A stretch of 42,564 nucleotides of DNA from Acidobacteriota bacterium (GTDB lineage: Bacteria > Acidobacteriota > Terriglobia > Terriglobales > Acidobacteriaceae): positions 1 to 42,564 of the forward strand of contig QIBC01000015.1 in NCBI GenBank assembly GCA_003225215.1. The letters run 5' to 3'. How positions within the stretch are numbered: the first letter of the stretch is position 1; every line of letters starts with the position of its first letter. The position numbers and the translations under genes are program-made. Under the pieces are notes generated by a model. The model saw only the letters and a program-made list of their open reading frames with translations. It was not told where the DNA came from and did not search any database. Below are positions 1 to 8,055 of this stretch, one piece after another.

Positions 1-1
1 T

Positions 2-427
2 GATCGCCACGAGAAGAAGAGGGAAGCAGAGCTGAAGCTGATCCTGTCGAGCAACGTCAAGGGCTGGAACATTTCGGAAAACATGATCGCCGAGAAGAAT
101 CTCGCAGGCGAGCCGTGGGAGTTTGGTTATGCGGTAGGAGTGAGCCGTCCGCTCGCTCTGATCGCCAGCGCAAAGCAATGTGTGTTCTGTCGCGAAAATC
201 TTTCGGCCGGCGCAGAAATGTATGGCGGACTGGGCGAGCGCTACAGCTTTGGGCTGCGCGACACCTCTCATTACCTGGCTCCCGTTGTGGAATGGCGCGT
301 ACCGGGAAGCACAACACTTAAGTTCTCTCCAGGCTTCGGTCTGAACAGCAACAGTCAACGATTCCTGTTTCGCTTTGGCGTCTCTTACGAAATTGATCAG
401 ATCGCCTCGCGGCTGAGGGAGCACTGA
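2..427 (+). CDS. Partial outer-membrane-like protein, C-terminal end (5' end outside window)
   Basis: The reading frame is open from base 2, so the gene begins upstream of the window; the ATG at 83 in the ORF track is probably internal. The visible 141 codons have no transmembrane helix. They show alternating polar/hydrophobic stretches with aromatic residues (for example YAVGVSRPL, FLFRFGVSYEI) like the strands of an outer-membrane beta-barrel or transporter-type protein. The stop codon overlaps the start of the next gene (TGATG), so it is probably cotranscribed with the cytochrome c gene. I do not recognise the exact family; the barrel reading is inference from composition. Confidence 0.6.
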   Translation, partial: DRHEKKREAELKLILSSNVKGWNISENMIAEKNLAGEPWEFGYAVGVSRPLALIASAKQCVFCRENLSAGAEMYGGLGERYSFGLRDTSHYLAPVVEWRVPGSTTLKFSPGFGLNSNSQRFLFRFGVSYEIDQIASRLREH

Positions 428-810
428 TGCGACGATGGAGGGTTGCCGTCCTGGGATTCTGCATCGCGTTGCCTGCCCTGGCCATTTCCATCGAAGCCGG
501 AGACGGCCGCTGGCAAGCCAACGTGCCGAGTGGCGCCAGGCAGCGTCCAAATCCGATGGCGAATGAAGCGAGCGCCATTGCAGCAGGCGCGAAGCTCTTT
601 CAGCGAAATTGCTCGAGCTGTCACGGCAAGCAGGCTGAGGGAAACGCGAAACATCCCGATCTTCACTCTGACCGCATTCGCGGCGCCACTCCCGGTGAAC
701 TGGAATGGTTGCTGAAAAATGGGAGCTTGAAGAATGGAATGCCTTCGTGGAGCCGCTTGCCCGAACCGCAGCGCTGGCAGCTAGTGAGCTTTCTCAAGTC
801 CTTGAACTAA
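427..810 (+). CDS. Small c-type cytochrome (single heme)
   Basis: The product is 127 residues with an N-terminal signal peptide (MRRWRVAVLGFCIALPALA). One heme-attachment motif CSSCH lies at residues 62-66, and a likely distal Met ligand is M105 in NGMPSW. Size and order fit a class I mono-heme cytochrome c domain (cytochrome_CBB3 type) exported to the periplasm for electron transfer. The start overlaps the stop of the preceding gene by one base, indicating translational coupling. The 3' end overlaps the convergent ribF gene by 30 bp. The redox partner is not identifiable from the window. Confidence 0.85.
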   Translation: MRRWRVAVLGFCIALPALAISIEAGDGRWQANVPSGARQRPNPMANEASAIAAGAKLFQRNCSSCHGKQAEGNAKHPDLHSDRIRGATPGELEWLLKNGSLKNGMPSWSRLPEPQRWQLVSFLKSLN

Positions 811-1734
811 CGTGAAGAAGCGCCTGGCGCGCGCGACATCTCTGCCGATTTGCTGCTTCAACGCCTCCGGATCTGGCCATTTGACTTCCGTCCGCAGCCA
901 TTTGAGGAATGTAATCTCGACTTCGGTTTGCTCGTCCAGAGCGATCTGATGGAAATTCAGCAGATGAGTCTCAATTGCGAATGAATGTCCATCGAAGGTC
1001 GGGCGGTGGCCGATGTTGGTCACAGACTCGAAGCTCTCGTCGGCCACGCGTGTGCAAGTGATGTACACGCCATTCCGTGGTACCAATTCGCGATACGGCG
1101 CCAGATTAATCGTAGGCACTGTATATCGAGTCCCGTAGCCACGGCCTCGGGCTGGAGTGCTGACGACCGAGAAGGGCCGGTCAAGCAGATGTCGAGCGCG
1201 AGTGACGTTACCCTCAGCGAGCAATTGCCGTATGCGACTGCTGGAGACCGTCTCCTTACGCCAGTGCATTTCGGGATAGATAGTCACGGCAAAGCCAAAT
1301 TCCCGCCCGAGTTCTTTCAATATCTCGCAGTTTCCTTCAGCCCGATGGCCAAAATGGAAACTTGCGCCTTCGTGCACTTCCTTTGCGCGAAGGCGTTCGA
1401 CCACAATCTTCTGCACGAATTCCCGTGGCGAGACCGCCGCCAGTTGTTGCGTGAAAGGTAGAACGAGAGTGGCGTCGATTCCGGTTTCTTTCAGTGACGC
1501 GATTCTTTGTGGTAGCGGAGATATCAGGGCAGGCGCACTCTCCGGCCGAAGAACGCGCAGGGGATGCGGATCGAATGTGACTGCCACAGAATGAGCGCCC
1601 AGTTCGCGTGCTCTCCCTGCTACCCTGGCCAACACCTTTCGGTGTGCGCGGTGCACGCCATCAAAGTTGCCAATGCTGACAACGGTCGAATTCCAATCGG
1701 CCGGAAGTTCGTCAAGGCTGCGGAAGATGCGCAT
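781..1734 (-). CDS. ribF: Bifunctional riboflavin kinase / FAD synthetase RibF
   Basis: RibF phosphorylates riboflavin to FMN and adenylylates FMN to FAD in the cytoplasm. The 317-residue protein has the usual two-domain layout. The N-terminal nucleotidyltransferase starts with SIGNFDGVHRAHRKVL, and the C-terminal riboflavin kinase carries NGVYITCTRV and NIGHRPTFDG. Length is typical of bacterial RibF (about 300-320). Its ATG overlaps the stop of the upstream MBL gene (TGATG), so it is the last gene of a tight minus-strand operon with the MBL, DUF1844 and ygfZ-like genes. The 3' end overlaps the convergent cytochrome gene. Confidence 0.95.
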   Translation of the reverse strand: MRIFRSLDELPADWNSTVVSIGNFDGVHRAHRKVLARVAGRARELGAHSVAVTFDPHPLRVLRPESAPALISPLPQRIASLKETGIDATLVLPFTQQLAAVSPREFVQKIVVERLRAKEVHEGASFHFGHRAEGNCEILKELGREFGFAVTIYPEMHWRKETVSSSRIRQLLAEGNVTRARHLLDRPFSVVSTPARGRGYGTRYTVPTINLAPYRELVPRNGVYITCTRVADESFESVTNIGHRPTFDGHSFAIETHLLNFHQIALDEQTEVEITFLKWLRTEVKWPDPEALKQQIGRDVARARRFFTLVQGLEKAH

Positions 1735-2504
1735 CAGATCTCAAATTCCAGTTTGAGGCCGTCGTGTGCGAGCCGCACGTTCGATGGCAATCGGCGATTG
1801 GTTTCCTCATGAGCGAGATCGTGGGACATGTGCACAAAGAAGGCCCTGCGGGGCTTGAGTTTCTCTACGATCCCCAGCGATTCGTCGAGCGAGGAGTGCG
1901 TTGGATGCGGCCGGCGTCGCAGCGCGTCGAGGAATAAGATGTCCAGCCCATGCAGGACTTCCATACTCGGTGCCGGAATGGAACTGAAGTCTGTGAGATA
2001 TGCGGCGCTTCCAAATCGGAACGCGGTGATCTCAGTATCACCGTGCAGCACCTTCAGCGGTTGGAACCTGGCGCCGAAAAGTTCGAGGGTTCCATTCAGC
2101 CGGTGCAGGGTTACTTGAGGACGCGTGGAGTAGGTCGATTCGGGATCGAAGACGTAGGCAAACATCCGTTCGATGATCTTCGCAGTTTGCTCATCGGCGT
2201 AGAGAGGAAGTTTCCGCTCGCGCTTGAAGGTGAGCGGACGAAGGTCGTCGAGGCCGAGGATATGATCGGCATGGCCGTGAGTGTAGAGAACGGCGTCGAT
2301 GCGCCGGATATTCTCTCGCAGGGCCTGCTCGCGGAAATCTGGCGTCGAATCGATGAGCACGAAATGCCCGTCGTATCCGATCAGGATCGAGGGCCGAGTG
2401 CGCCGGTCGCGCGCGTCATGTGACGAGCAAACCTGGCAGTCGCAACCGATGGTAGGCACGCCCATCGAAGTGCCGCTGCCCAAAACGGTAATCGTCGCCT
2501 TCAT
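1734..2504 (-). CDS. MBL-fold metallo-hydrolase, PhnP-like (phosphoribosyl cyclic phosphodiesterase type)
   Basis: This 256-residue beta-lactamase-fold hydrolase begins LGSGTSMGVPTIGCDCQVC, a signature of the PhnP/RNase Z-like branch. The two-metal motif HGHADH sits at residues 76-81, with later ligands likely in LHGDTE and FVHMSHDLAH. PhnP members cleave cyclic phosphodiesters such as 5-phosphoribosyl 1,2-cyclic phosphate, but no phosphonate genes are nearby, so the substrate here is unknown. The gene overlaps DUF1844 upstream by 4 bp (ATGA) and ribF downstream by 1 bp, placing it inside the operon. Confidence 0.88.
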   Translation of the reverse strand: MKATITVLGSGTSMGVPTIGCDCQVCSSHDARDRRTRPSILIGYDGHFVLIDSTPDFREQALRENIRRIDAVLYTHGHADHILGLDDLRPLTFKRERKLPLYADEQTAKIIERMFAYVFDPESTYSTRPQVTLHRLNGTLELFGARFQPLKVLHGDTEITAFRFGSAAYLTDFSSIPAPSMEVLHGLDILFLDALRRRPHPTHSSLDESLGIVEKLKPRRAFFVHMSHDLAHEETNRRLPSNVRLAHDGLKLEFEI

Positions 2505-3043
2505 TTCGCCGCAGGTTTGCTGGTTGCAGGACCGGGAGCGCGCGTAATTGCGTTCGTGATCTCCAGGAAGGCCATACGCAGCTCGAAGAGAGTGTTCTGC
2601 AGGACATTTTCTTCCGCAGAAGTGAGATTGCCCTTCGTTTTGTCCCTCAATACTCCGAGGGTGTCGATCGTTTGCCGGGCGGCAACGATATCCGGCCGCG
2701 GGGCTTCGCCCTCCGGGTGCATCACGCCGAGTTGGAAGAGCGCACTCACGTACAGCGACTGTACGAGGCGCTCAAAGGTCATCTCAAAGTCTTCTGCTTT
2801 GCCGTGACCGCGCGCCGAGAGCATGTCATCCAGCTTCTTGCCCGACGCGCGATATACTTTGTGCTGGGCTTCTTGCTCTGCGCGCGAAGGTGGTTCGGGT
2901 GGATGATCGCTCTCGATGCTCCCTGTCTGTACAGACGACGGTGATGGCGTCGCGGCGTCTTCACGGACATCGCTACGAAGTTCGCCCTCATCGGTAAACT
3001 TGCGACGATCGCTAACTACAAAATCCGGTTTCTTTTCCGCCAT
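2501..3043 (-). CDS. DUF1844 domain protein
   Basis: The 180-residue protein has a variable charged N-terminus (about residues 1-75) and a conserved helical C-terminal block including FERLVQSLYVSALFQLG and a run ending in NTLFELRMAFLEI. This matches the uncharacterised DUF1844 family, found mainly in Acidobacteria, Deltaproteobacteria and Planctomycetes as I recall. No signal peptide or membrane helix is evident. It starts 5 bp after the ygfZ-like stop and overlaps the MBL gene by 4 bp. Function is unknown. Confidence 0.8.
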   Translation of the reverse strand: MAEKKPDFVVSDRRKFTDEGELRSDVREDAATPSPSSVQTGSIESDHPPEPPSRAEQEAQHKVYRASGKKLDDMLSARGHGKAEDFEMTFERLVQSLYVSALFQLGVMHPEGEAPRPDIVAARQTIDTLGVLRDKTKGNLTSAEENVLQNTLFELRMAFLEITNAITRAPGPATSKPAAK

Positions 3044-3048
3044 AGGTC

Positions 3049-4110
3049 CTACGATGCTAATGAAAATGGAACTTCCGAAGGCCTCGCTTCTCCTCCCGGG
3101 TAAGTAATCTTTGCCCGGCGTTCCAGCGCTTCGCGCCGTATATATCCCAGGGCCACCGACCGATCACCGTTGCTCGTTGGTATGCGGTTGATGCTCGTAA
3201 GCTCGCCTACGTCCTTTCCCTCAGCCTGGAGCTTGGTGCCTTGTCCCGGCAATTCGCCTTCGAGCACAAATCCCTGAAACTTGCGATGCACATTGCCACG
3301 TGAGCGGATGCGCTCAACGATCTCCTGTCCCACGTAACAACCTTTGGTGAAGTTGAGGGCGTGTTCCTGATCGGTTTCCTGTGGAAGGTCACGTTCGCGA
3401 ATGTCCGTCCCGTATTTGGGAAATCCGATCATGATACGAAATTTCTCCAATGCCTCAGTACCGACCGGCGTGGCGCCGACTTGGACAAGCGAATTCCATG
3501 TCTGTGCGATCGCGGCGGGCGAAGCCCAAATCTCGTACGTGCGAAATTCCGGAATAGCCATTCGCGTAAGCGCCAATTCGACGCCGTCGGATGTGAGATC
3601 CACAACCTGCATCGGCTCGAGTCCCGGGTCATCGATTCCGGCTCGCTCTAGGACTTCTGCCGATTTTGGCCCTTGGATTCCGAGGGAAATCAGCGAGTCG
3701 CTCTTATCGCTTACTTCAACATCATCCATGATGATGTAGTGCTCGAACAACTTCAGTAGGCTGCCAAGCTGAGAGCGTTCCGTATCGATCAGCAGGGAAT
3801 TGCCGCGGTTATAGGTGTACAGGTCGCCGAGGATTCGTCCCTGAGGATTCAGCACGAAGCTGTAGTTCCCTCGGTTGAGCGGCAGGTCTTTGACATTGTT
3901 AGTGACCATCCCATTCAACCAGCGCACACGATCCTCACCGGTAATAGAGACCTTCGCCCGCCATCCTAAGTCGTATAGAGCGCAGCCAGAGTTCAGCTCA
4001 CGAAATTCGTTGGCAACGTCCTTGAAGGCCGCAGCGGTCTCGATTCCGCCGTACTCGCCCATCCGGGCGCCGGCAGCTAGGAACGTGTCATAGAGAGCAG
4101 TTTTGTACAT
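3049..4110 (-). CDS. ygfZ: Folate-binding YgfZ/GcvT-family protein
   Basis: The 353-residue protein belongs to the GcvT/YgfZ family, whose YgfZ (IBA57) branch binds tetrahydrofolate and helps build or repair certain Fe-S clusters. The YgfZ signature KGCYVGQE is at residues 256-263, including the conserved cysteine C258; N-terminal elements such as RVRWLNGMVTNNV also fit. It lacks glycine-cleavage neighbours (no gcvH/gcvP), which favours YgfZ over a true aminomethyltransferase. It is the first gene of the minus-strand operon running to ribF. The ATG has no clear Shine-Dalgarno sequence, and a TATAAT-like -10 lies only 13 bp upstream. Confidence 0.87.
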   Translation of the reverse strand: MYKTALYDTFLAAGARMGEYGGIETAAAFKDVANEFRELNSGCALYDLGWRAKVSITGEDRVRWLNGMVTNNVKDLPLNRGNYSFVLNPQGRILGDLYTYNRGNSLLIDTERSQLGSLLKLFEHYIIMDDVEVSDKSDSLISLGIQGPKSAEVLERAGIDDPGLEPMQVVDLTSDGVELALTRMAIPEFRTYEIWASPAAIAQTWNSLVQVGATPVGTEALEKFRIMIGFPKYGTDIRERDLPQETDQEHALNFTKGCYVGQEIVERIRSRGNVHRKFQGFVLEGELPGQGTKLQAEGKDVGELTSINRIPTSNGDRSVALGYIRREALERRAKITYPGGEARPSEVPFSLAS

Positions 4111-4123
4111 GGCCGAACTATTG

Positions 4124-4129
4124 ATTATA
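4124..4129 (-). promoter_or_regulatory. Candidate -10 element for the ygfZ-DUF1844-MBL-ribF operon
   Basis: Read on the minus strand this is TATAAT, a perfect -10 hexamer 13 bp upstream of the ygfZ ATG at 4110. It would give a nearly leaderless transcript, consistent with the missing ribosome binding site. No good -35 hexamer is visible at 16-18 bp spacing, so the call is tentative. Confidence 0.35.
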
Positions 4130-4178
4130 GCGGTGCGAATTGAGGGTTAGCGGAAAGGCTGGTTTTGCGGACACTTCC

Positions 4179-4463
4179 TCACAGGCTGCGGAAAAGCGTT
4201 CTGGATTTCCGGTTCGTGTCAGAGCATCGACTTCAGTCGTGCCGCTGACTAGCATTTTCCGGCTTCAGCCACTGGGCTTTCTGTGGGTCGCCCGAGAAGT
4301 CGGGCAGGAACGTTCGTTGCTCAGCCGTAACGTTCTGCGGATTCGTGTTTCTCGATGGAATCGTCATGAGACCGCCACAAACCCTCAGAGGCTAAAGCCG
4401 GAGTCAATGACGTATCAACTGGCAGGGAACCGGAGCTCCACAGCGTTTTCCTGCAGGCTGTGA
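4179..4463. repeat. Acidobacterial-type intergenic repeat element with terminal inverted repeats
   Basis: The ygfZ/dehydrogenase intergenic region (4111-4560) holds a roughly 285 bp element rather than a gene. Its 34 bp ends are inverted copies: 4179-4212 begins TCACAGGCTGC, and the reverse complement of 4430-4463 begins TCACAGCCTGC. About 26 of 34 positions match by hand alignment. Inside are short palindromic motifs CGACTTCAGTCG (4228-4239), GGCTTCAGCC (4261-4270) and GGCTAAAGCC (4390-4399). Such motifs recur in acidobacterial genomes as I recall. No transposase is present, so it could be MITE-like or a REP-type structural repeat. The 107-aa plus-strand ORF over it is a chance frame. Confidence 0.6.
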
Positions 4464-4560
4464 AGCCGATGCCCTTCAATGACTCGGAGACGACTAATCA
4501 GATCCCTGTGCGTAACCAACCGATCCCTATGAACCTCATGCAATCTGTTATGTTCTTGCC

Positions 4561-5616
4561 GTGACGGACTCATTTCCAAAGCGCATAGCTGTGGTTCCCG
4601 GTGACGGCATCGGCAAGGAAGTCATTGCGCAGGCTGTGAGTGTCGCTAAGGCGAGCAAAGCTAAAGTCGAATTTGTCGAGTTTGATTGGTCTGCCGATCG
4701 TTATCTACGAGACGGAACAACGATTCCCGCAGATGGCTTTGCCATGCTGTCGCGCGATTTCGATGCGATCTTCGTTGGGGCATTGGGCGATCCCCGAGTG
4801 CCCTCCAACATTCATGCAAAGGACATCCTCCTGGGCATGCGTTTCAAAATGGACCTGTATGCAAATGTTCGCCCGGTTAAGTGCCTGGACGACTCGCTCT
4901 GTCCGCTAAAGAACGCAACCGCAACCAGTATCGATTTCGTAGTGGTGCGCGAGAACACCGAGGGCGCTTACGTAGATGTTGGAGGTGTTTTTAAGCAGGG
5001 AACTCCCGATGAGATTGCGGTCCAGGAGGACGTGAACACGCGCAAGGGTGTGGAACGAGTGATTCGCTACGCCTTCGACTACGCGCGCAAGATTGGCCGC
5101 AAGAAGGTGCTGATGACGGACAAGTCAAATGTTATGACTTACGCGCATGGCTTGTGGCAACGAGTGTTCGAGGAAGTCTGCGCGGAATACGGCGATATAC
5201 AGTCGTCTCACATGTACGTGGACGCACTGTGCATGCACATGGTTCGCGATCCCAGCCAATTCGATGTGATCGTGACCAACAACATGTTTGGCGACATCAT
5301 CACCGATTTAGCGGCCGCGCTGCAGGGAGGGCTTGGCATGGCGGCCAGCGGGAATATTCATCCCGGCAAAACATCGATGTTCGAACCAGTGCATGGATCG
5401 GCACCACCGTTCGCGGGGAAGAACATCGCCAATCCGATGGGCGCGATTCTAACGGCAGCGATGATGCTCGATCACCTGGGATTTTCGGCTGAGGCCAAGA
5501 AAATTAATGAGGCCGTAGTCGCGGCTGTGCGCCAGAAGAAGACTACGCAGGACATCGGCGGAGCACTCGGAACACGCGAGTGTGGAGACTGGATCGCCGC
5601 AAGAGTAGTCGGCTAA
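4561..5616 (+). CDS. Isopropylmalate/isocitrate dehydrogenase family protein (LeuB-like)
   Basis: This 351-residue NAD(P)-dependent beta-decarboxylating dehydrogenase begins [13 protein letters not shown]. It carries the substrate/metal-binding stretches [18 protein letters not shown] and [12 protein letters not shown], and the nucleotide-binding [18 protein letters not shown]. Family members oxidise 3-isopropylmalate (LeuB), isocitrate, homoisocitrate or tartrate. Length and the LYANVRP element favour LeuB-like, but no leuA/C/D genes are adjacent, so the substrate is not settled. The start is GTG at 4561 with no Shine-Dalgarno, possibly leaderless. The stop overlaps the convergent TPR gene by 4 bp. 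Confidence 0.85.
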   Translation: MTDSFPKRIAVVPGDGIGKEVIAQAVSVAKASKAKVEFVEFDWSADRYLRDGTTIPADGFAMLSRDFDAIFVGALGDPRVPSNIHAKDILLGMRFKMDLYANVRPVKCLDDSLCPLKNATATSIDFVVVRENTEGAYVDVGGVFKQGTPDEIAVQEDVNTRKGVERVIRYAFDYARKIGRKKVLMTDKSNVMTYAHGLWQRVFEEVCAEYGDIQSSHMYVDALCMHMVRDPSQFDVIVTNNMFGDIITDLAAALQGGLGMAASGNIHPGKTSMFEPVHGSAPPFAGKNIANPMGAILTAAMMLDHLGFSAEAKKINEAVVAAVRQKKTTQDIGGALGTRECGDWIAARVVG

Positions 5617-6101
5617 TTCCACATCGCCTGGAGTCTTCTAAGGGCGCGGTATGCCAGAACGTACTGACCATTCAACTGCAAGGCGTGCAGATAGTGCTCA
5701 CGAGCTTTACCCCACTCGCGCTTTTGCTCGTACACCCGGCCAAGATTGAAGTGTGGAAAGCAATAGGACTCGTAGCGAGCCGCTGCAAGAGCCTTTTTGA
5801 ACCAGGGAATGGCGGCATCCCACTGTCCCTCTTCGATCAGGTAGGCGCCGATGTCGTTGTACGGGTTGCCGAACTCAGGGTCAATCTTGATGGCCTGCCG
5901 GCAATCCGCAATTGCCTGCCTATAGTTGGATTGGAACGAATGTGCCCATCCGCGAAATGTGTATGCCTCTGCGGTAGGGAAGGCCTCAATGGAGTGGGAG
6001 TAAAGTTCAATGGCCTCCTCGTACTCCCCTTTTTGCTGATGCTCATATGCACGGCGGAAGTATTCGCCGGCCCGTTGCCGAAGTTCGCTGCTATCTGCCA
6101 T
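5613..6101 (-). CDS. Tetratricopeptide repeat protein
   Basis: The 162-residue protein consists almost entirely of about four TPR units, for example GEYEEAIELYSHSIEAFP, NYRQAIADCRQAIKIDP, GQWDAAIPWFKKAL and REWGKAREHYLHALQLNG. It lacks a signal peptide and membrane segments, so it is probably a cytoplasmic protein-interaction scaffold. It converges on the dehydrogenase gene with a 4 bp overlap and is divergent from the secreted peptidase gene. No partner can be named. Confidence 0.85.
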   Translation of the reverse strand: MADSSELRQRAGEYFRRAYEHQQKGEYEEAIELYSHSIEAFPTAEAYTFRGWAHSFQSNYRQAIADCRQAIKIDPEFGNPYNDIGAYLIEEGQWDAAIPWFKKALAAARYESYCFPHFNLGRVYEQKREWGKAREHYLHALQLNGQYVLAYRALRRLQAMWN

Positions 6102-6168
6102 ACCGATACATCTCAGGCCGCTTCGCTGGCGACCCGGGCGCTGTTTGCCATATTATCCAACTAATCTC

Positions 6169-7872
6169 ATGTTCGTCGTAACCGGATCGAATCGAACCCA
6201 GGTCAAGGGCGCCTACCTTCGCTTTTGTGCGAGTTGTGCACCGCTCCTGTTGCTTTGCAGCTCGTTTTTCGTTGGCGTTGATTACTCTGCCGCCCAGCAA
6301 CCGCAACCGCTGTTGATCGCTCAGCACACAGATACGCCGGACAAGAAACCGGCTCCAGCCTCTCCGTCCAGGCCGCCGCAAGGAAAAGGCGACATCGGAG
6401 TCCGGGTAGAGCAAGCCTCGCCGCCGTCGGAAAGGAAGATTACTGCTGAGGAAGCGCGGCAGCTCTTCGCTTCCATCGACGAAACTTTGACGTGGCTGAG
6501 CAAGGATACTGGCTATGCCATCAAGCAGAAAGTCAAAGGCGAACTCGCAAGTCGCGAGCAGGTCGCGAAGTACGTGGATGACCGGCTGAACGATGACGAA
6601 GATGCCAAGCGTCTGGAGCGCTCGGAAATTGTGCTCAAGAAGTTTGGACTATTGCCACGCGATTTCGACTTGCACGCCTTCCTCATTCAACTCCTTCAGG
6701 AGCAGGTCGCCGGCTACTACGACGTGAAGACAAAGAGCATGTATCTGCTCGATTGGCTCTCGGCTGATTCACAGAAGCCTGTCCTTGCGCACGAACTCAC
6801 GCACGCACTCCAGGATCAAAACTTCGATCTGAAAACATGGGAGACTCCGAAGGCAGCCAAGCGCAGCGATAAAGAAGAATTCACGTTCGACGAGGACGAG
6901 GCGGCAACCGCCCGCAGCGCCGTTGCCGAAGGGCAGGGAATGGTCACGCTGGTCGACTACATGCTGCGAGGCACAGGACACACACTGGCCGACGCTCCTC
7001 AGGTGGCGACGATGATGCGTTCATCCATGACCGGCAACAGCGGCTTCCCATTGCTGGAGCGAGCGCCACTCATGATCCGCGAGTCGCTCGTGTTTCCTTA
7101 CGGAGATGGGCTGGCCTTCGAGGCAGCTCTGCTGGAGAAAGGGAAGGACACTGCATTCTCAGGCGCATTTCGTCGGCCTCCACAGAACACTCACGAGATA
7201 CTCGACGTCGCCACTTACTTGAAAGCTACTCCAGCGCGATGGCTGGTATTACCTGATCTCCGCAACGAGCTCGGCTCGGGGTACGAGAAATACGATGAGG
7301 GATCGATTGGCCAACTCGATACTCGCATTCTCGTGGAGCAATACGCCGACAAAGAGACCGCTGCGAAGATGGCAGACGCGTGGAAGGGTGGAGTCTATTA
7401 CGCTGCCGGAAACAAGGACCCAAAGCTGAAGGGTTCGGCGCGAATCGGCTTAGTTTATTTGTCGCGCTGGAAGACGGAGGATGCGGCCGATGAGTTCGCG
7501 AAAATCTACGGCGACTATCTGCCAAAGCGTTATGCCAGAGCGACTCCGCTCAACGTGAAGGACGTTAAGTGTGGTCCGCCTGAGAGTTGTGATGCCAAGA
7601 CTGTGCGCGCTTTCAGCACGGAGGAAGGCCAGGTCTGGATTCAGCGAGTCGAGGGAGCCGGTGTTCTGATCAGCGAAGGCTTTGACGGTGCAACCGCGTC
7701 AAAGTTGCGCGTGCAAGTTCTGTCTGCGAACCCTGCAAAGTTAATTCAAGTGCAAATGCGCTCATTAATGTCACCTGTGCGGACCTCAGCGATTATTCAA
7801 GAAGCAGTTGGCCGCATCTTCGCGGACCGCCTCCAGCGGGCAATGCAGAACCCATCGCGAAGCGTAAATTGA
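6169..7872 (+). CDS. Secreted/periplasmic HExxH putative metallopeptidase-like protein
   Basis: From the ATG at 6169 the product is 567 residues. The ORF-track start at 6145 adds eight residues ahead of it. A basic N-terminus and hydrophobic stretch (CAPLLLLCSSFFVGV) form a signal peptide, followed by a Pro-rich linker. The zinc motif HELTH is at residues 208-212 within LAHELTHALQDQNF, and a downstream AEGQG offers a possible third Glu ligand, as in gluzincins. Substrate and activity are unknown. A TATTAT sequence just upstream may be a -10 element shared with the divergent TPR gene region. It looks monocistronic. Confidence 0.75.
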   Translation: MFVVTGSNRTQVKGAYLRFCASCAPLLLLCSSFFVGVDYSAAQQPQPLLIAQHTDTPDKKPAPASPSRPPQGKGDIGVRVEQASPPSERKITAEEARQLFASIDETLTWLSKDTGYAIKQKVKGELASREQVAKYVDDRLNDDEDAKRLERSEIVLKKFGLLPRDFDLHAFLIQLLQEQVAGYYDVKTKSMYLLDWLSADSQKPVLAHELTHALQDQNFDLKTWETPKAAKRSDKEEFTFDEDEAATARSAVAEGQGMVTLVDYMLRGTGHTLADAPQVATMMRSSMTGNSGFPLLERAPLMIRESLVFPYGDGLAFEAALLEKGKDTAFSGAFRRPPQNTHEILDVATYLKATPARWLVLPDLRNELGSGYEKYDEGSIGQLDTRILVEQYADKETAAKMADAWKGGVYYAAGNKDPKLKGSARIGLVYLSRWKTEDAADEFAKIYGDYLPKRYARATPLNVKDVKCGPPESCDAKTVRAFSTEEGQVWIQRVEGAGVLISEGFDGATASKLRVQVLSANPAKLIQVQMRSLMSPVRTSAIIQEAVGRIFADRLQRAMQNPSRSVN

Positions 7873-7892
7873 TTCGACCAAGGGTGAGCTTG

Positions 7893-7994
7893 GTAGAGAC
7901 GCAGCATGCTGCGTCTGGGCGACGATGACTGTGCCACCGACGCTGTTTGGAGTCCCAGAGTTCATCGTAGAGACGCAGCATGCTGCGTCTCTAC
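7893..7994. repeat. Paired palindromic REP-like repeat
   Basis: Two copies of the 20-base perfect palindrome AGACGCAGCATGCTGCGTCT lie about 74 bp apart. In the second copy the palindrome extends to 28 bp (7967-7994) with flanking GTAG/CTAC. The first copy (7893-7916) keeps only the left extension. They sit between the peptidase stop and the MTA phosphorylase promoter region. The arrangement is typical of REP-type elements, which may form cruciforms or mRNA hairpins. The ORF-track start of the next gene at 7906 lies inside this repeat and is an artefact. Confidence 0.75.
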
Positions 7995-8012
7995 CCACGA
8001 TTTTGAGTTCTG

Positions 8013-8018
8013 TATAAT
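8013..8018 (+). promoter_or_regulatory. Candidate -10 box for the MTA phosphorylase operon
   Basis: A perfect TATAAT hexamer lies 38-43 bp upstream of the proposed start of the phosphorylase gene and downstream of the REP-like palindromes. The -35 position (7990-7995, TCTACC) is weak. It is suggested as the promoter of the three-gene unit phosphorylase-kinase-GT-C. Confidence 0.45.
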
Positions 8019-8055
8019 TTTTCTTACTTCACCCATCCTCACCGGAGTCGTGCAA

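Noticed and set aside
985-1461. 158-aa plus-strand ORF
   Set aside because: Shadow of ribF on the opposite strand; no start signal and atypical composition.
4140-4463. 107-aa plus-strand ORF
   Set aside because: It lies entirely over the inverted-repeat element, has no ribosome site and no protein-like features; treated as a chance frame.
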